Assembly: GCF_017654505.1 (NCBI RefSeq) | Contig: NC_054539.1 | Location: forward strand, 67,510,256 to 67,574,255 | DNA length: 64,000 nucleotides | Direction: 5' to 3' | Source of the DNA: Polyodon spathula | Taxonomy: Eukaryota > Chordata > Actinopteri > Acipenseriformes > Polyodontidae | Shown here: piece by piece, positions 1-13,033 of the stretch | Numbering within the stretch: the stretch's first letter is position 1 | Layout: every line of letters begins with the position of its first letter | Program-made: the position numbers and the translations under genes | Notes under the pieces: model-generated | Seen by the model: only the letters and a program-made list of their open reading frames with translations | What the model was told of the DNA's origin: nothing | Database searches by the model: none

Positions 1-344
1 GTTGGTCTTTCAGTTCATTTGATTGCTACCCTAATTGCTATGTCTAAACGGCAGAATTATTTAAAAAATCTAATCCAGAAAAGAAGTGTAATGGAATGAG
101 GGCACGAAGAAATAGACAATGAAACACAGAGAAAAACTATAAATCTTCAAATGCTTTTACTTAGTGAAGAGGGAAACCCCCTTTTCAAAGAAAGGCTGTG
201 ATGTATATTTCATTTTGGCAATGACTAGTAGTAATTTATTTGTACAATAAAATAATCAAACAAGATAAAGATATTTATGTTTTTAACAGCTTTAAAAGTT
301 TTAGCGGAGCATATTATTATTATCTGTATTCCAGTTTTTGTTAT

Positions 345-1050
345 GTGTATTAACATGTTGGACTTTGTCAAAAGCTTTCTGGAAAACTAAATAAAGCATG
401 TGACATTGAAGATGGAATCTAAGAAAAGACCTAGGAGTTTTTGTTGACTCAGAAATGTCTTAATCTAGACAATCAGGGGAAACTATAAAAAAGGCCAACA
501 CGATGCTTGGATATAACTTTACAATGCATTAGTAAGACCTCATCTAGAATATTGTGTTCAGTTCTGGTCACCTCACTACAAAAAGGATATTGCTGCTCTA
601 GAAAGAGTGCAAAGAAGAGCGAACAGAATTATTCTGGGTTTAAAAGGCATGTCATATGCAGACAGGCTAAAAGAATTGAATCTATTCAGTCTTGAACAAA
701 GAAGACTACGCGATGACCTGATTCAAGCATTCAAAATTCTAAAAGGTTTTGACAATATTGACCCAAGAGACTTTTTCGACTTGAAAAAAGAAACAAGGAC
801 CAGCGGTCACAAATGGAGATTAGACAAAGGCATTCAGAACAGAAAATAGGAGGCACTCTTTTACACAGAGAATTGTGAGTGTCTGGAACCAACTCCCCAG
901 CAATGTTATTGAAGATGACACCCTGGAATCCTTCAAGAAGCTGCTTGATGAGATTCTGGGATCAATAAGCTACTAACAACCAAACGAGCAAGATAGGCTG
1001 AATGGTCTACTCTCGTTTGTAAACTTTTTTATGTTCTTATGTTCTTCTTA
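345..1050 (+). mobile_element. CR1-like LINE 3' fragment with 5' inversion
   Basis: From about 402 the plus strand matches the C-terminal RT-coding part and 3' end of the CR1-like LINE found on the minus strand at 39.85-42.8 kb, including the stretch coding LKGMSYADRLKELNLFSLEQ near 630-700 and the ending ATGTTCTTATGTTCTT at 1029-1046. Just upstream, about 358-404 matches the same LINE in the opposite orientation (equivalent to 40959-41005). The two parts come from LINE regions about 420 bp apart and meet at a short shared stretch (GACATTGAA). This is the structure left by twin priming during insertion. The coding frame is broken, so the copy is dead. Family assignment rests on the internal comparison. 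Confidence 0.85.
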
Positions 1051-1779
1051 ACATACATGTTGATTTAAGGGTACATAACATTAAAACACAGCTACATTAA
1101 ATCCCAGCCTGTGACAGAATTCACAAGTGAACTGGTTACAGTAATTGTATAATAAGTGAATTTTTAATCACTTGATTAAAATTAAACTTCGAAAAGTGTT
1201 GATTGTGAAACAAGTAGACTTTAATTTTTTCTCCACTACTTGATTGAGACTATTAGTCTTCTTCATTGATAATGTAATAAAAAAGGCAGCTCCTTAATTT
1301 TAATTCAAACTGAACGCAAACAGTGTTTGAAGCTAAACTCATTTCATTAAATCGTAATTAAAAGGAAGACAAAGATAACCTATAATATGGTTTCTTTTTG
1401 GGATGATGAACTCCACACAGAGTGAACTTCTGGTCTCCATGTTGCTTGGTCAGGAGGAAATAAATTGATCTCTTACCCAGAGATCATTGATGTAATCCTT
1501 TTCTGCGCCAAAGCCCATATTACTTTTTCCATACTTTTTCCATCATAACCCATCATTGACCAAATTTCGAAAATGAGAACAGTAAAAAGGGTAAAGGAGG
1601 GTAGGATATAGATGTGTGGAGTTCACCATCCTATGAAGAAACTAAATTACAGGTAATCTTCATCTTCTTATCTCATCTGATGAACTCCACACAAAGTGAA
1701 CTGTGCCAAAGCATTTAAGACAAGAGGGTGACACAGAATACATAGAGTAAAATTATGCTGAAAACAAGACACATTCAAG

Positions 1780-2190
1780 TTGTAATGCTAATAAAGGTCT
1801 CAGAGGAGGCCCAGGTAGCAGCGTGGCAGATGTCCGGTATTCGGCAGATTTTAGTTCTGCCCCTACATTAACCTTACTTTACCCTGTGGGTTTTGATGGA
1901 TTCTGAAGATGGATTCTTTCCAAAGTTGCAAGAGAACTTGATGCAGGATGAGATCTAGTTTAAACTTGTCTGTTCAGAGACAGTTTTGCCATGGTTTTGT
2001 GATCCCTCTATTGAGATCACAGACACTAGAAATACGGTAGATATGTTTCTTATCTGTAGCCCAGGTCTGATATGTTTTAACCTAAATGGTTGAATACAGG
2101 CTAAGGCTCCTTTGAGGGATGATGTATTTTCTGGGGGGGGCAGGGGGGCTTTGGTGATAGCTCCACCAAATACTCTAGCCACCCTAGTAG
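1780..2190 (-). pseudogene. DIRS-like tyrosine recombinase remnant
   Basis: On the minus strand a 75-codon open stretch (2182-1955) ends at a stop, and more recombinase-like sequence follows with stops and a frame change: a segment reading ISSCIKFSCNFGKNP near 1955-1910, a degraded match to the HSTRA box, then DICHAATWASSETF at about 1842-1797. In the family this enzyme joins circular cDNA to the target without producing target duplications. The catalytic Arg and Tyr regions are disrupted, so no active enzyme is encoded. The assignment comes from motif memory, not from alignment. Confidence 0.5.
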
Positions 2191-2530
2191 TGGGTACCTA
2201 CAGAGTGACCTTCCCAGCCAGGTAGCATGTTAGAGATTACAGCACAGTGAACATTGATTGAGGGTAGGTAGAGGTGGCTGAGATATGACAATAAATGTGG
2301 ATAGAAAGACTTCAAGTCATGCACCAATTTTGGATCACACCAGAGGATTCCTTCTTTTCATTCATACACTCTAAGATAGAGTCTTTCTATAAGTGTATAG
2401 TTGGGTTCCCAGAAATGCTGAGAGTATGCTGTAGAGAGATGTGATATTTCCCTGTAGACCAATAAGCTTCTGTCCTGGAAAAAAAAAAGTGACAAGTCTT
2501 CTTACTGTGCTCCAGGGTTTACCGTCCTTT

Positions 2531-2533
<3 letters not shown>

Positions 2534-2598
<65 letters not shown>
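2534..2598 (+). repeat. (GA)n microsatellite
   Basis: About 32 uninterrupted GA units lie inside the DIRS-like element. The repeat creates an artificial Arg-Glu open frame (2532-2792) that should not be read as a gene. Confidence 0.97.
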
Positions 2599-2602
<4 letters not shown>

Positions 2603-4432
2603 CCCTCAAAAGACAGCTAATGATGTATGTCTATGCTTTGTGAATGCTACTTCATCTATACTTGGTGAATACTTCAGCTATAGAGATCCCCAAGAAAGAA
2701 AAATATATGGAGCTGGAGTTGGCAGAGGTATTACTGCAGTCCTTATGTATGTGGAGATGGAAGTGGCTCTCCTAGAGTATTGGAAACTGTGAGTCTCCTG
2801 AGAGGACTGCCTTGATGATGGTAGAGGTGCCATCTTTAATTTTCCCTAAACAAATTAAGCGTTCAGACCCAAACTCTCAGGTTTTTCTTTTTACTCAAAG
2901 AACCCCCTCTGAAAGCATGAGAGCATGGATTGAATCCTTTGTAAATCCTCTGTAGTGTAACCAGTTGTCAGTCTGCAGATATGTCCGTCACTGGTGTTAA
3001 ACTATTCTCAAATGTTGATGGCTATTTACCCTGTAGGGTATCTGGTCAATTTAAGTTCCAGGACCATAGGGGGTGAATGTATATTTTGCCTGCTTGCTAG
3101 AAAGTGGGGTGAGAGGTAGGAATATCAGGAAGTAACACTTGCCTATTTCATTATTATGGCCATAGAAAGTGTAGCATTCCTGGCCCTGCTAGAAGTGGGC
3201 TTACCTTTCCAAAAAGAAGTAGAATTGCTGATGCCTGAAAGGCAACTGCTTGTTAAGATTCCTCCACTGGGGAATGCTCTTCTCACAGCTGCTGAGCAGG
3301 ATAGATTGTCTGTCTCACCTCCTTCATATGGAACAGAGGATCCTTCAGACCAGCGCCAAGGGGCAGATTACAGCAGTTGGATTGGTGCATCTGCTGTGAA
3401 TGTGGATGTCTTCATCTGATAACACCTCCTGCTGTGACATTAGTGTCAAATGTATAACATGTAACCTCTAGGTAAAACACTTACACTCCGGTGTATGGCT
3501 AGTATATACTAGTTGGTGTAGCTGTCTGCCTGTCCGGAGACTTCTCCCCAGCTTGTGTTGATATTAGGTGACCTAACTTATAGTTATTAACATACCTGTT
3601 GCATGTGAAGATGGTGCAATCCTTCTCCAGATAGGTGTCAATCCACCCTCAAGTGGTATAGCCAGAAAGAACTGCAGTCCATCAGGACTCAGTATTTGAT
3701 ATTCGGGAGAGAGTGAAACCCTCTCACAGAGACAGCATCATTACATATACAACTGTCCGTCAGTGACATCATCCAGACCGGCCACTGCAAGCAGAGAGTA
3801 CAGCTGATAGCTTGTTACTGTGTTTGTCGCAGTACCACCATCAGCGAGCTACAGGCTACCATACCTGTGAAAAGAAAAAAACCTTCATACCTTAACCCAC
3901 TGGAAGCAGCTGATCAGTGCAGCTGGAATATATCTTTTTTCTTCCTCTCCTCCAGCTGTGCAGGGAAGCATACTAAACCACTTCCACAGAGAAAGATATT
4001 GCGCCCTTGTCAGAGCATTGAAATAGCCGGTACAAAAACTATTTAGTCACCTTGTCTTGTGCAGTTTTGATCCCAACATCTTGAGTTTTAGGAGGATGAA
4101 TGGCTTTGTCTGACCATAGCAGGAACAATGGAGCTCTTGCCTTCCATGTTGGTGATCTCGATATCTAGCACACTTAAACAAAGACCCCTGGTACAACTGA
4201 GCAGGACACCACACTGTCCACCGGGGGGGGCGGCGGGCAGCTACATAAACAAAGCACAACTAATTGAAAGCTAGAAGGACAATGGGTTATGATGTGGGCT
4301 GTTATGGAGGAAGTGACATGGGCTTTGGTGTCGAAAAGGATTACATCAATGATCTCTGGGTAAGAGATCAGTTGGTTCCCTCCTGACCAAGCAACATGGA
4401 GACCAGGAGTTCACTCTGTGTGGAGTTCATCA

Positions 4433-6149
4433 GACAAGGTAAGAAACTATTATTTGCAAAACAGGTTATAACATATTTGCAAGTAGTCATTAAGATTCTA
4501 AATCCGGGAAAAGCAATTTAACTGAACTCGCTTTTTGTGTTCGGTGATAGAATCATTGTCTCATTCAAGTTACGGGATAAATAGTGATCTTGTTCACAGT
4601 CAACATCTCTCCAAGAGTTTAATTAAGAAACAGAGTCAGCTCAATATAACTTTAAAGAGACATCACGTGATCAAAAATAAAAACCGATAACGAAGAGTCC
4701 TAACCGTGTATTAAGTCACCTGAACCCAGTGGTAATCAGCTGTAACAAGTCAAAAACACCAAAACAGATTTCCCTTTTTCAAAACAAATGAATAAGTGTA
4801 TCAATAGGCAACCACAATTGTTCTGTCCTTTTGGTGACCAGTTTCACTGTAACATTAAAGTAGTATGTAATTGAATAGAAGTATAAAACAATGTATGCAT
4901 GTATTATTTTACAGTGATATGTAGTTTACTTGTTTGACATCTGCACAGATGTGTGTATATAGAGCTACAGAAATCTTTCAGACTACTGCAGTAAATTTTT
5001 GCTGCATTGCAGATACTGAACTGAAGCTTTCAGAGCTTCACTTTAAACCTAATAGACGAAAGATATAAATTATTCAACGTGCTTAAAATATTCTTAATAT
5101 TTTCAAACGTATTTGTTAAATGATAGTACCACAATGTATGTTTATACATTTGTAATTCTTTACTACAGTATACGGGTGCTATATTTTGTCTGCTTTCTTT
5201 ACTGTGCAGTATATATGATATATGTAATAGCATCCTAAGATCATATGTGTTTTTTATCAGAATATCAGTTTATAATCAGTTCAGTTTGTTCACACATTTT
5301 TTATGTGAATAAAAAGTGATTTTGCTTTCTTCTTTTGAAAACTGTACACAAACTGCACATGCTGCCATCATTCCCAGGGGTAGTAACAAGTAAATACATA
5401 GACCAAATCCATAAGTGTAGTCGCTCTGTTAAGCTTATTTACTTTTTAAACCTTTCAGCTCCATTAATGTTGCCAGCATTGTGATGAAAAAAATAAGGGA
5501 CAATGGAAAACACAAGTTCCTAGTTTATTTATGAATCAATTGCTGATTAATGGGCTTGGTGTGCATGGCAGTTTACCAACAAAATGCAGTCCTTTTATAG
5601 CCAATGAATTTGTAAGAAAACAAGCCATATTCCTTAGGCAAAGATAAAAACATGGATTTTTTTGATTGCTACATATTGTTTGATATAAATACAAACACTC
5701 TAGGTAGGTGACTTAATAATCTAATTTACCTGCTGCATCTAGGAGGATTGGGTCCTCGGCACATAAACACAAAACATACTTTTATAATTAAATGAATTTG
5801 TCCCTTGGTCCCTCATGAGGTTTTCTGTTAACAAGCTGTCAGGCCTATAGCCTGAACAAGCCTCATCTGTGACCCTGTCTTCAAAGTGTGTTGCTCCACT
5901 TCTATCTGTACCAGATATACAGTGTCTGGCAAGAGTGAAGCTTACTATTTCATTGATATTTAAATGAGATATCTAAAACCATTAAATGCTAATGAATGTT
6001 TAATTATATATGTAATTTGCTAAATGTAATATCAAGGGCATATTTCATGAATATTATTAAATATGTCTGATAAAGTAACATAACTGTATAAGGTTTCCGC
6101 ACATTACTTTTGCAGTTTTGTGTCCAGTAGACAAAACTTGCTTAAGAAT
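4433..6149. other. No recognisable gene or repeat
   Basis: AT-rich single-copy-looking sequence between the DIRS-like element and the dispersed repeat at 6150. All open frames are under 80 codons, carry no motif I recognise and look like chance frames. Confidence 0.6.
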
Positions 6150-6510
6150 TTTCAATTTCCACGTTCTGGCTGTCCGAAGAGAGCGTTGCATTGGCTCTGG
6201 TGCTCCGGAGTTAGGGAGGCAAAAACCATCAGGGACGATTTCTCTTTATCGTGCTGCATCGAACCCTGCTGGCAGGAGCCCAGTGAGCTCAAAGGAAGAC
6301 ACCTGCTGGGCTGGCCTTTGTTCTCCAGAGACTGGTAGAGGTCCTCGGTGAAAAAGGAAGCTGGCTTGTTTGTGGGATCGATGGATTCCCACTGAACTTT
6401 GGGTCTCCTGAGCCATGTGGGTAATTTCTGCGGTGAGGGGAAAAGCAAAGGGAGTAATTCTCGGGGGAAATATAATTGGACATACTAAATAAAATAAAAT
6501 AAAAATCTAA
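6150..6510 (+). repeat. Dispersed repeat, copy A
   Basis: GC-richer island of about 330 bp matching 31640-31990 along its length, with shared blocks such as GTTAGGGAGGCAAAA, CCCAGTGAGCTCA and GGCCTTTGTTCTCCAGAG. It ends in AATTGGACATACTAAATAAA followed by ATAAA-type units, as in a SINE or LINE-mobilised tail. Both copies lie in the same orientation. The family resembles short interspersed repeats seen in fish genomes, but I cannot name it. The overlapping short ORFs on both strands (6118-6483) arise from the repeat and are not genes. Confidence 0.7.
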
Positions 6511-9500
6511 ATAATTCTCAATTTCATAAACACTGCTAAGTAATTCTCTCTAACAATTGTATATAGTAAAGTACATATACAGGTCTCTGCAGTAGGTATT
6601 ACATTATTTAAAAAGAAAAAAAAAAGATGTACTGTAGCTGCTGGCCACAAATGCTCTCTTGAGAAGATGAAAAGAATTAAAGACAATTTTCTAAACATTT
6701 CCATGGTTTTATTCTGACAGTTTGTTGCATAAAAAATGAGAGCTTTGAAAAATGCAGACTAACAGTCACCTAGGTGAATGGTAACATTAGCGCTGTGTTT
6801 TGGAATGCTGAGCCACACTGTATATTAGACAACAGCTGGAAAAGAAAAAAAAGAAAAGCAATAAACCCTGCATGTAGCTGCTATTCATCTTCTTTTCTGT
6901 CAGATCCCTTCATCATTAATGAAACTTCAACCACAAACTGAACTGTATCGCAGCTGCAGGTTAACAGTTCTTTCTAAAAACAGCTCCTCTTGTGCTGTTC
7001 CATTCTAAGCTTATTGATTGAAGAATCAATGGATGAATCAGCTGGGCTGATAATAATAAATAAAGGTGTCCATGAGTGAGTCCAACTGTATGTGCTGTTG
7101 GCACTTTCTATTAAATAAAAAAAAAAAAGTCATGGCCATTAATATCTTTATTTAAATTAACTTTCTGTTTTGGAAGGAAAACATTAATTATAGGTGCTTT
7201 TTAGTAACTATTAGTAATATTTGTAATTACTAAATAAAATAACTACTTGAAAATAATAATTACCATGATTACAGCAAATTGATAGAAATTGCAGTTAATT
7301 TGCTTATTTATTTATTTATTGTTTATTCTATACCGTATACAATTGTGAGAAAACTTGGTCTAGACATGCTTTAGCACAATCTATTGACTGTACCAAGCTC
7401 GCTAGTCATTTACTTTTTTGTCCATCCAGTTACTTATTGTTTTAAGTTGCAACTCCTTATTCTCTAGGCAACTGCTTGCCTATCATAAGAATATGTATGT
7501 CAGGACAAGGGCCATGCCAAGCAATGAGTACAAATGAATATTCGTAACGAATATGGCCACTTTCCTGGGCACGAGTAATATACAAGTCATTTTGCTATTA
7601 CTTGTTATTTGAAGAAAACAAATTACGTACAAAAAATGCATTGAATCAGATCCTGGCTCTATTAGGACTGTGGTGACTATCAATCTCAAGTCTAGATACA
7701 GAAAACCAAACAATCTGAAAGGGAAGAAGGAGGGACCATCAGCACATCAGTCTTTGAGCTACATGTCTTCTCTTAAAGTTTTGTCAGAGAGCTGCTGTTT
7801 GCAACTTCTTACATACATCCACTTGGAAGATTGAATTTCCTAAGGTGTGTTTAATGTGGATTCTAACCACTTGGTGTGTTTCTTTCTTTTTCTATATCGG
7901 CACATTTACTGATACCTGGCAAGGTATTCGTTTATGTCCTGTAGCAAAAGCTGACACAATCTTGCATAGGCTTCTTAACGTTATTACAAACTATAAACAA
8001 TGTGGGAATACTTATAATATAATTCTGACCAATATTGTACATGGGTGTAGACAATTTTATATTAAAAGAAGGGACAGGATTGTCCCAATAACAGCAATAT
8101 TGTGTGTATATTATTTTAAAGAGACTTGACATTCAAGAAGGTTCCAAGCAGGCATATTGATCTATGAAACACAATTTCCACCCTACACTCAGTATAGATT
8201 ATTCAATAGCAGGGAATAGGATGTCTAAAACTGCCATGATAAATGCTTCTATGAATGATCTGACCAGTGACCTTTTCTGAGTTGAGGGAATAGACAACAA
8301 CACACTTGCACACATTCAACGGTTGCAAATGTAACTTTCATGCTTGCACATTGCTTTTCTATAGACTAATCAAGGTTAAAATGAATCCTTGATAAACTAT
8401 GTGACGGCTTAGTCAAGCAAACAGGTATCACATGAAAGGAATGTTTTTAACTACTTTTGTGTAGTTCCATTGATTAGCCCAACAAAACAAACAAATAGTA
8501 GTAAACAGCTAGCACTTTTAACAGCACCTTAAATAGTTAACTAATTAAGACCTTGAATGAGGTTAAATTAGTTAAAGTGAGTAACTTTAACAAAGACCAG
8601 GAGGGCTCTGCACCTTGAGGACCAGAATTATGCATCCCAAGCCTACAGTATGGACTTCTTCCAGAAACTGCTTAGTGGCAGATGGGTCAGTGTGTGTACA
8701 CATATGAGATGGAACGTTAAAAAGCATTTCGTACTTAGGCTCTGAGACTATGACTCCAGTCTTAGATTTAGTTGCAGACATTGTTTGATTTCGTTTTAAT
8801 TTTAAGGCTAACAGATAACTGATATTTTCACCTATATGATAATATATGTGTTTAGTTCTGCGGTATGCATGATTGTGAAAGGGTTATGTGGGTAATCCGT
8901 AGATAGAACGGAGAGACAGGGAACTTGTCTTTTACACACCACAGATGAGCTCAGTATTTCCTATTTTTACAACAGTTAACCAAACGGTTATAAACTTGTG
9001 ATTGTGGAATAGGTGGGCTGTAGCAATCAATTATTTTATAGAGAAATATTACTGTTGCACTTATTCACTGCTTTGTGTGGCTCAATTTTTAGAGCTGGTG
9101 GCAGGGTTAAACAGCGTGCTGAGCAGTGCTGGGGGAGGGGGGTTTAATGTGTCCAAATTGGAGAAAGTACTGGAGGGCCAGCACATTGCTAGGCATTGGT
9201 TTTTGGGAAATAACCTATACAAACTGTATCTCTCCTAGCAGATAGAAATAGGCCCTAGGGAAGAAAAGAAGGATTGTTAGCTGCCTGATTGAATAAAACA
9301 AATTGTACCAAGTAATAAATACTTACTTGGTGAACTGGGTGATGGATCCTTGCAGAAGTATTTCATGCCTTGATTGTCTTCTAAGGTATTGAGGGACTAA
9401 AAATAAACGTTTATATTCTATAGTTAACTGGTTGCAGGGACATTTTCCTCTTTCCATGGTACTTACCTGGGTTGCTGTTTCTCCTGAAATTTACTAACCT

Positions 9501-10287
9501 GTGTGCTGAGTTATTGTTATTCTTGGTGTATATAGGTTTAGCTTTTAATTGTTTAATAGGGTAGAATTCATAGAGTGCGGTCAAATGTTACTATTTCCTT
9601 CCTGCCACTTATCTTTTAAAATCTAGCAACAAGGCCCCTTGGGTCGTGTCACATGTTCCTTTAAAGAACAAATTCTTAGAAGTGATTAATTGTAAAGGGC
9701 CACTCCCCTAAATCTGTGCCAACATCTGTCTAGGGCAGACCCCTAGTAGTTGCAAAAGTGGTCCTCCAAATGTACTTACCTAATGGACTAAACTGTCGAA
9801 ATTATACAGTTTTGAAGCTTCCCATTAAAAGAGGATGTCTATGAATTTTGCAGTGCTACATTATGCTATAACACAGCAGTGACATTTTATATATGTCCAT
9901 AGCTGTCCATAGCTTTGTAACTTTACAGGAGATGATATTCTGAGACTACACTGATATCTGCTTTAGTGCAGAAAAAACAAATCTGAAAAACACCTTATTA
10001 AATTCACATTAATTGCCCATTTGTGAAATAACTAATCTGAACAAAACATGATGCAATGTTATCTACATTTCAACAACGATTTATCAGTGCATACTAGGTC
10101 TGAGCAGTTACATTTATGCATTTTCTATCTCAGATTCAGAAAAATTTAGACTTAAAGGGATTCCGTTTAATAACATTTGCCATTGCACTTTCTCAGTGAC
10201 ACTGCTGCAGGGTCAAACCAATAGAATCCATCACTGCATCAATTTCAATCAATATGCAAGAGAAATACATCATGGGGTTTGTGACCT
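6511..10287. other. Non-coding, AT-rich; no gene seen
   Basis: No coding region is supported. The stretch at 8586-8641 (minus strand) resembles the terminal part of a fish hAT-type MITE (a CTGGTCCT box followed by CCTCCTGGT and TTTGTT), similar to 35518-35590, but it is too decayed to place firmly. Short TTTA repeats occur near 7305-7320. The open frames at 7483-7713, 7845-8132 and 9002-9238 show no motif. Confidence 0.5.
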
Positions 10288-10891
10288 TGTGGCGGAGTGT
10301 CCCGCCCCTTTATGTCTGTTAGTGTTTTATTTTGTATGTAGTGTGTTAATGTTGGTGTTTATGTATAAAATACACAGGATATAAATATGGGTTAAGAGCA
10401 CAATTGTTTAAAATGTATATTTGTATTTAGACACAAGGATTGCACAGCACTTCACGTGCAGGTAAAATAATATATGAGCACAGGGAATTACGTTTTTATT
10501 AATTCCCGTGCAGTTGTACCAAGACTCCAATTGAATGATTGATTAGCAATCGAGTCTCGGTACAGCTGCATAAAAGCTGCATGTTTTCACGCACTCAGGG
10601 TCGTGTGTTCGTGAGTGGAGAAGGGGAGTGAGAAGGAGATATTAAACTAACAATTGTTATTTCGTGCTGGAAGCTCCAGCACGGTACTTGTTGGGTTTGT
10701 CCATGTTTGTTTTGTCTGTCTGGCCAACGCGCCTTTTGTTTTGTGTGTTTTGTTTAAATCTTTTTGTTTTGTTATTATTATTTACAATAAAACTCTAGAT
10801 GCCGTAGCGTCACAGATTCACCGCCATTCCTCATTGTTTGGAGTCTGCATTTCTGGTCTGATGTCACCCCTGCAAAGCCATCCTGTTCACA
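10288..10891 (+). mobile_element. Solo LTR, family 1
   Basis: Begins TGTGGCGGAGTG and ends about TCCTGTTCACA. It is closely similar to the 3' LTR at 48810-49396 across the central block (10430-10600). It has a TATA-like CATAAAAGC at about 10569 and a polyadenylation signal AATAAA at 10787. An inverted repeat sits just upstream of the TATA (GTACCAAGACTC at 10516-10527, GAGTCTCGGTAC at 10552-10563) and is conserved in the other copy. Flanking pentamers GACCT and AGCCT do not match cleanly, so the 3' border is approximate. No internal coding sequence flanks it. Confidence 0.75.
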
Positions 10892-11869
10892 AGCCTTCAA
10901 AGCCTAATCTTCTGATAATAGCAGTATCTCTTTGTAACCCTGTCACTTGGTGCCAGTGCCAGCATTGTCAGATTATATCAAGAATTCCTGACAGCTGTTT
11001 TACATCCATTGAGTGGAACAATGTAAACATATACATATGTTTTCTTTTTAAAATATTTTCAACTTTATTAAAATATTGAAATGGAAAACAATGCCCCCAT
11101 TGCAATGGGGTTAATTTGACAAGTCTGACAGACTAAGATGACTCTATGTATCATTCTGTAGAAGAGCTATCTTTCCCCTTAAGAAAAGAAAATCCAAATT
11201 ACCTACACAGGTCCTTTGGAATGGAGTTTATTTCTCATTGTAAAAGTATCACATTTACAATTAAATTTACAATTAAAAGAGAGTCTGATACATTAGGATG
11301 TCAAGTATCCAATTACAGTGCTATCATGTCAGCATTTTCAGCAAGCTGAAGCTGAAGAATTAACTGACCAACATCGAGAGAGACTGGATGAATTCTCTGG
11401 AGGGAATGAACAGCAATGCATCTTTCGACTGACTAGGGATGTTTATCATGTTACAGCTAAGGTCTTCTATCAAAACAAACTGAATACGTCAGTATTTAAA
11501 CTATCTGCTTTAGGACCACATCTGCAGCACTTTCACATGCAGTAAACTGACAATACTGGAATTACCCTGAGTCTGTTTAAACAAAACAGCAAAACCCAGA
11601 GCAAACTTTAAAAATCCTAAAACTGCGTGAAGTTATTCCTGCATGAATAGTTTAAGCCACAGCATGTTAATAATCTTCGTCTCAGCTACTTAGTCAGTTT
11701 GTTTTGAAAATGATCTACTTGAAAATTTGATAGAAGTTGACTGAGTTAATGAAAGATACTTTGTGTTGCATTTCAGCTTTATTTCAGCAATAGAACCTTG
11801 ATTAGAGGGAAATACAGTAAGTGATCCAGACCTAAAAAATGATGTATTATGTTTATGATAGCAATACCT

Positions 11870-11947
<78 letters not shown>

Positions 11948-13033
11948 ATTATACATGGGTGTAATATATGGGAAATATACCTGTAAGCATTACATTTAAA
12001 GTGAATGCTCAGAGATAATGTCATTGTCTCTATGCCCTCACTTTACCAGGTGGTTATCATACTTATTGTAGTTGGTATCTCCTTTAAAGAGAGTTCAGTC
12101 TGGAGAGACCCCCTATTGAAATAAGCCGTTCATTAATAAATAGAAACAGATCTGATTCAGACTTATTGTACAGTATGAACATGAACATGAAGAACGAAGC
12201 AAAAAGACCTACTTATTACTATTCATCTGATATTGTTTATACGAAATACCTGCTGTACTGCTTTGTAGTCATTACTTTCAGTAGTGTCCCCCTGAAACCT
12301 TTCTGCCATCCTTTAGGTGTTCCGGCCCCCAGTTTAGAAAGAAAAGCCCACCTCCCTACCCCCACCCCTCATGGAGGCAGGCTGCCCGCATAGCTGGGGA
12401 GGGAGTACTGGAGGTGGAGCATTGGATTGCTCTAGAAAGCTACACAAGTGACATACTATCCAAAAGTGTCTATCACTAATATTTGAAAAATAAACATCTC
12501 ATAAGAAAATAAAACTATAAATTACTTTAAAATAATGTCCATATGAATCTCATTGAAATAGATAATATTCCTTTGATAGTTTGATTAATACATGACTTGT
12601 GCCTATTATTTTAAAACAGCATATATAACTAGATGACTATGATAATACTGCCATGAACGTATATATCTTATATATATAGATCGTGATAATATATATTATC
12701 CTCCATATATCGATACTTTACTTTCTATTATATATTATTATTATTCTTATATATATAATCGATCTGATATCTATTATGCGAATCCTGGCAAGAACAATTT
12801 GATGGAGCAGCGATCAAGGCTGGCTTGACTTTCATCCATATTATCTTGTTTGAACAATAAATCTGAAAACAAAATATTTGGGCATGTTTTATTTGCTCAT
12901 AAAACTGTGCAGTCTTTCATTGTTATTGACCCTCAACTCAGTGTTTGGGCTACCCACACAAGTACACTTGTCCCTCCAGGTGCTGTTTGTGTGAATAGTC
13001 ACAGACCCGATGGTGTGATTCATGTGAACAGAT
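10892..13033. other. Non-coding; includes TG/TA microsatellite and AT-rich patch
   Basis: Contains the TG/TA microsatellite annotated separately and an AT-rich patch at 12640-12775 rich in ATATAT and small palindromes. The frames at 10654-11079 and 11146-11545 have no recognisable domain, and the first overlaps the solo LTR end. Confidence 0.5.
11868..11941 (+). repeat. (TG)n(TA)n compound microsatellite
   Basis: About 16 TG units run directly into about 20 TA units. Both are prone to slippage, and the TA tract can melt or extrude. Minus-strand open frames over it (YIYIYI, THTHTH) are artefacts. Confidence 0.97.

Larger units (their letters stand above)
1404..4432 (-). mobile_element. DIRS-like retrotransposon, internally deleted
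   Basis: The ends 1404-1562 and 4277-4432 form a long imperfect inverted repeat, both starting TGATGAACTCCACACAGAGT inward. Two further short copies of the terminal sequence in opposite orientations lie at 1613-1631 and 1678-1702, next to one end only, as expected for the internal complementary region of DIRS elements. On the minus strand, 1797-1842 encodes DICHAATWASSETF, which I recognise as the C-terminal signature of DIRS-type tyrosine recombinases (known form ICRAATWSSPHTF). Read on the minus strand the order is left ITR, deleted body, recombinase, internal complementary region, right ITR, the known DIRS-1 order. At 3.03 kb it is shorter than full DIRS elements and I find no RT. No target duplication is seen, as expected for this class. 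An alternative is a non-autonomous DNA transposon with long TIRs. Confidence 0.6.

Noticed and set aside
2532..2792. ORF beginning with an Arg-Glu run
   Set aside because: Encoded by a GA microsatellite; the remainder has no motif.
10654..11079. 141-codon ORF that could be a membrane protein
   Set aside because: Most of its hydrophobic N-terminal part is the T-rich end of a solo LTR; no conserved domain or splice context.
11690..12024. Two minus-strand ORFs over the TG/TA repeat
   Set aside because: Microsatellite artefacts (YIYI and THTH runs).
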